From: DAIDKA01 sp036521075
GTDB lineage: Bacteria > Pseudomonadota > Gammaproteobacteria > Steroidobacterales > Steroidobacteraceae
NCBI GenBank assembly: GCA_036521075.1
Contig: DATDIL010000047.1
Coordinates: forward strand, 1 to 7,509
DNA: 7,509 nucleotides
Reading direction: 5' to 3'
This document shows positions 6,230 through 7,509 of this stretch, piece by piece. The notes beneath the pieces were generated by a model. The model was given only the letters and a program-made list of their open reading frames with translations, was not told the DNA's origin and did no database searches. A program made the translations under genes and the position numbers. Numbering within the stretch: position 1 is the first letter of the stretch; each line of letters opens with the position of its first letter.

Positions 6230-6327
6230 CTGGTTGTGGTGGGCCGCAGGGACGGTGGTACAAGGCAGCGAAACCCTCGCCAGGCCGACTGCCCATCTCG
6301 ATGACAATACTTATGGGAGCAAGGAAC

Positions 6328-7110
6328 ATGGCTCAATCCGAAAGTCATGACAGTCAGCCTTCGGTACAAGACGTTGCACTGATCGTTGGTGGCGGACCCG
6401 GCATCAGCGCCAGTTGCGCCAGACTGTTCGCCCAACGCGGTATGCGTGTCGGGATTGCGGCCAGGAACCCAGACAAAGCGGTCCTGCTGGATCTCGAGAA
6501 GACGCACGGCGTGCGCCGATACACCTCCGACGCTGGCGATCCAAGGTCCGTGGACCAGCTGTTCCAGCATATTGTTCGAGATCTGGGATCCCCAACGCTC
6601 GTGGTGCATAATATTGACGGCCGGGTTCCCGGAATCTTCGGCAAGAAGATCACCGAAGCCGATCCGGGCATGGCGCTCGACACGCTTCGCAATGCGGCGT
6701 TCAGCGCGTTTTTGGTGGGTCAGCAGGCGGCTCGACTAATGCTCGAAAGCAACCTCAACGCCAATGGGGCCAGGGGGACGATCATCTTCACGAACGCGAG
6801 CGCGGCGCTCAAGGGGTTCCCGGCGAGCGGTGCCTTCGCGATGGCGTGCCATGCGAAGTCAGGACTTGCGCAGAGCATGGCAAGAGAATTGATGCCGCGA
6901 GGTATCCACATAGCGAATGTACCGATTGACGCGGCGATTGGCTGGACACAGGAAGACGGTACGCGCGCGCACCGGCGAGCAGGTACGGCTGTTGACGACA
7001 ACATGGTCGACCCTGACCGCGTCGCAGAAACCTATCTGCATCTGCATCGCCAGCATCGGTCGACCTGGGCGTTCGAGGTGGTTCTCCGGCCGTGGGTCGA
7101 GAGATGGTGA
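6328..7110 (+). CDS. Highly atypical SDR-family protein (SDR2)
   Basis: A 260-residue Rossmann-type protein. I use the ATG at 6328 (MAQSESHDSQ), with GGGAG (6315-6319) 8 bases before it; the in-frame ATG at 6208 gives an unmatched, low-complexity leader. The glycine-rich start VALIVGGGPGISASCARLFA (16-35) has Ser27 where the last Gly is usual, and the NAG motif is HNIDG (94-98). The active-site block FTNASAALKGFPASGAFAMA (154-173) aligns without gaps to SDR1 140-159. That puts Phe170 at the Tyr position and Cys174 at the Lys position. The end (VAETYLHLHRQHRSTWAFEV, then VLRPWVERW) parallels SDR1. So it belongs to the same branch but lacks both catalytic Tyr and Lys. It may be non-catalytic, a partner subunit, or a dehydrogenase with other chemistry. 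It is transcribed divergently from the TetR gene and probably regulated by it. Confidence 0.9.
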   Translation: MAQSESHDSQPSVQDVALIVGGGPGISASCARLFAQRGMRVGIAARNPDKAVLLDLEKTHGVRRYTSDAGDPRSVDQLFQHIVRDLGSPTLVVHNIDGRVPGIFGKKITEADPGMALDTLRNAAFSAFLVGQQAARLMLESNLNANGARGTIIFTNASAALKGFPASGAFAMACHAKSGLAQSMARELMPRGIHIANVPIDAAIGWTQEDGTRAHRRAGTAVDDNMVDPDRVAETYLHLHRQHRSTWAFEVVLRPWVERW

Positions 7111-7275
7111 CCCACCGCATCGGCCGACAAAATACTCAAGAAGTTCGGCGCCATCATCCAGGGGATGACCGTGGTGGCGTGCAACGAGAAGGAGCAGGAT
7201 GACGTTAGCCCATCCGCTGTCAAGAAAGCGCTGCATCAAGACTCCCGGGCAGACCCTGATCAAGGCAACCAGTAG
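7111..7275 (+). other. Orphan coding-like segment or small ORF after SDR2
   Basis: Directly after the SDR2 stop, in the same frame, 54 codons run to a TAG at 7273-7275. They have strongly G/C third positions and low G+C second positions in the first two thirds, the usual signature of real coding DNA here. The peptide has an ADKILKKFGAIIQGMTVVAC segment followed by a charged NEKEQDDVSPSAVKKALHQD part. The only ATG is at 7165 (36 residues), with no proper ribosome-binding site, and no other start precedes it. I do not recognise it. It may be the tail of a lost gene. It overlaps the end of the minus-strand gene by 16 bases. Confidence 0.3.
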
Positions 7276-7509
7276 GTTGGCACGAAAAACCGCCCCCCGA
7301 CAGTTTTCAATGCATTGTTCTCGCTCGCCATCGCTACGGCACGCAGGGTTACCAGTAGCCGACCGGCAACGGTCTGTCGCCAAAACCACTTGTCAATCTG
7401 ATGCGCTGAGGGTGCCGGGCCCTCGGCTTGTGCTGCTTCACCGTAGAGCGCCTTAATATCATCGCACAGCATACGGAGGGCCAGTGCCGGGGTATCAAGC
7501 TCGGGCACA
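7260..7509 (-). CDS. C-terminal part of an unrecognised protein, start outside window
   Basis: An open minus-strand frame enters from beyond the window edge and ends with a TGA at 7260-7262; about 83 residues are visible. The first in-frame GTG (7506-7508) is more likely an internal Val than a start. The sequence is mainly helical and looks like a real folded domain: TPALALRMLCDDIKALYGEA, then PSAHQIDKWFWRQTVAGRLL (with a W-F-W cluster), LRAVAMASENNALKTVGGRF and the end FVPTYWLP. No signal peptide or membrane segment is visible in this part. I cannot name the family. It converges on SDR2 and the orphan segment. Confidence 0.7.
   Translation of the reverse strand, partial: VPELDTPALALRMLCDDIKALYGEAAQAEGPAPSAHQIDKWFWRQTVAGRLLVTLRAVAMASENNALKTVGGRFFVPTYWLP

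Noticed and set aside
6208..6327. An upstream start for SDR2 at 6208
   Set aside because: The extra 40 residues do not look like SDR sequence and the 6328 ATG has GGGAG at proper spacing.

Overview
The window is GC-rich, densely packed bacterial DNA. GC-rich third codon positions, the mix of families and the sequence style suggest a proteobacterium, most likely an alphaproteobacterium (sphingomonad- or Bradyrhizobium-like). That placement is inference. I see no tRNA, rRNA, CRISPR array, transposase or phage gene. What stands out is a catabolic-type accessory locus with an unusual number of broken genes.

Layout. (1) 1-1374, plus strand: C-terminal three quarters of a tetratricopeptide-repeat protein of unknown function, cut by the window edge. 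(2) 1375-2620: a degraded zone with a doubtful minus-strand hypothetical gene (1533-1958) and a plus-strand fragment of a class III adenylate/guanylate cyclase. The fragment has lost one metal-binding Asp and its whole C-terminal part. It runs head-on into the end of the next gene. (3) 2609-5418, minus strand, transcribed right to left: a shortened 2-hydroxychromene-2-carboxylate isomerase-like fragment, an atypical short-chain dehydrogenase (SDR), a glutathione S-transferase and a CaiB/BaiF CoA-transferase. All junctions are ATGA overlaps or a 13-base gap, so this is a tight, translationally coupled operon. (4) 5478-6029, minus strand: a TetR/AcrR regulator. (5) 6030-6327: a divergent control region with a shared -10 element, two near-identical 14-bp palindromes and the decayed 5' end of a second SDR gene. 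(6) 6328-7110, plus strand: a second, very atypical SDR homologous to the first. (7) 7111-7275: an orphan coding-like segment. (8) 7260-7509, minus strand: the C-terminal end of an unrecognised protein running off the window.

How it may work: the regulator probably represses its own promoter and the divergent one. The SDR, transferase and CoA-transferase set, plus the isomerase remnant, suggests glutathione- and CoA-dependent catabolism of an organic acid or aromatic compound; the substrate cannot be read from sequence. Both SDRs lack the usual catalytic Tyr, and the second also lacks the catalytic Lys. Either they are a non-classical branch with different chemistry or they are non-catalytic partners. 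The many relics (cyclase, isomerase, SDR 5' end, orphan segment) suggest a locus assembled and trimmed by several recombination or deletion events.
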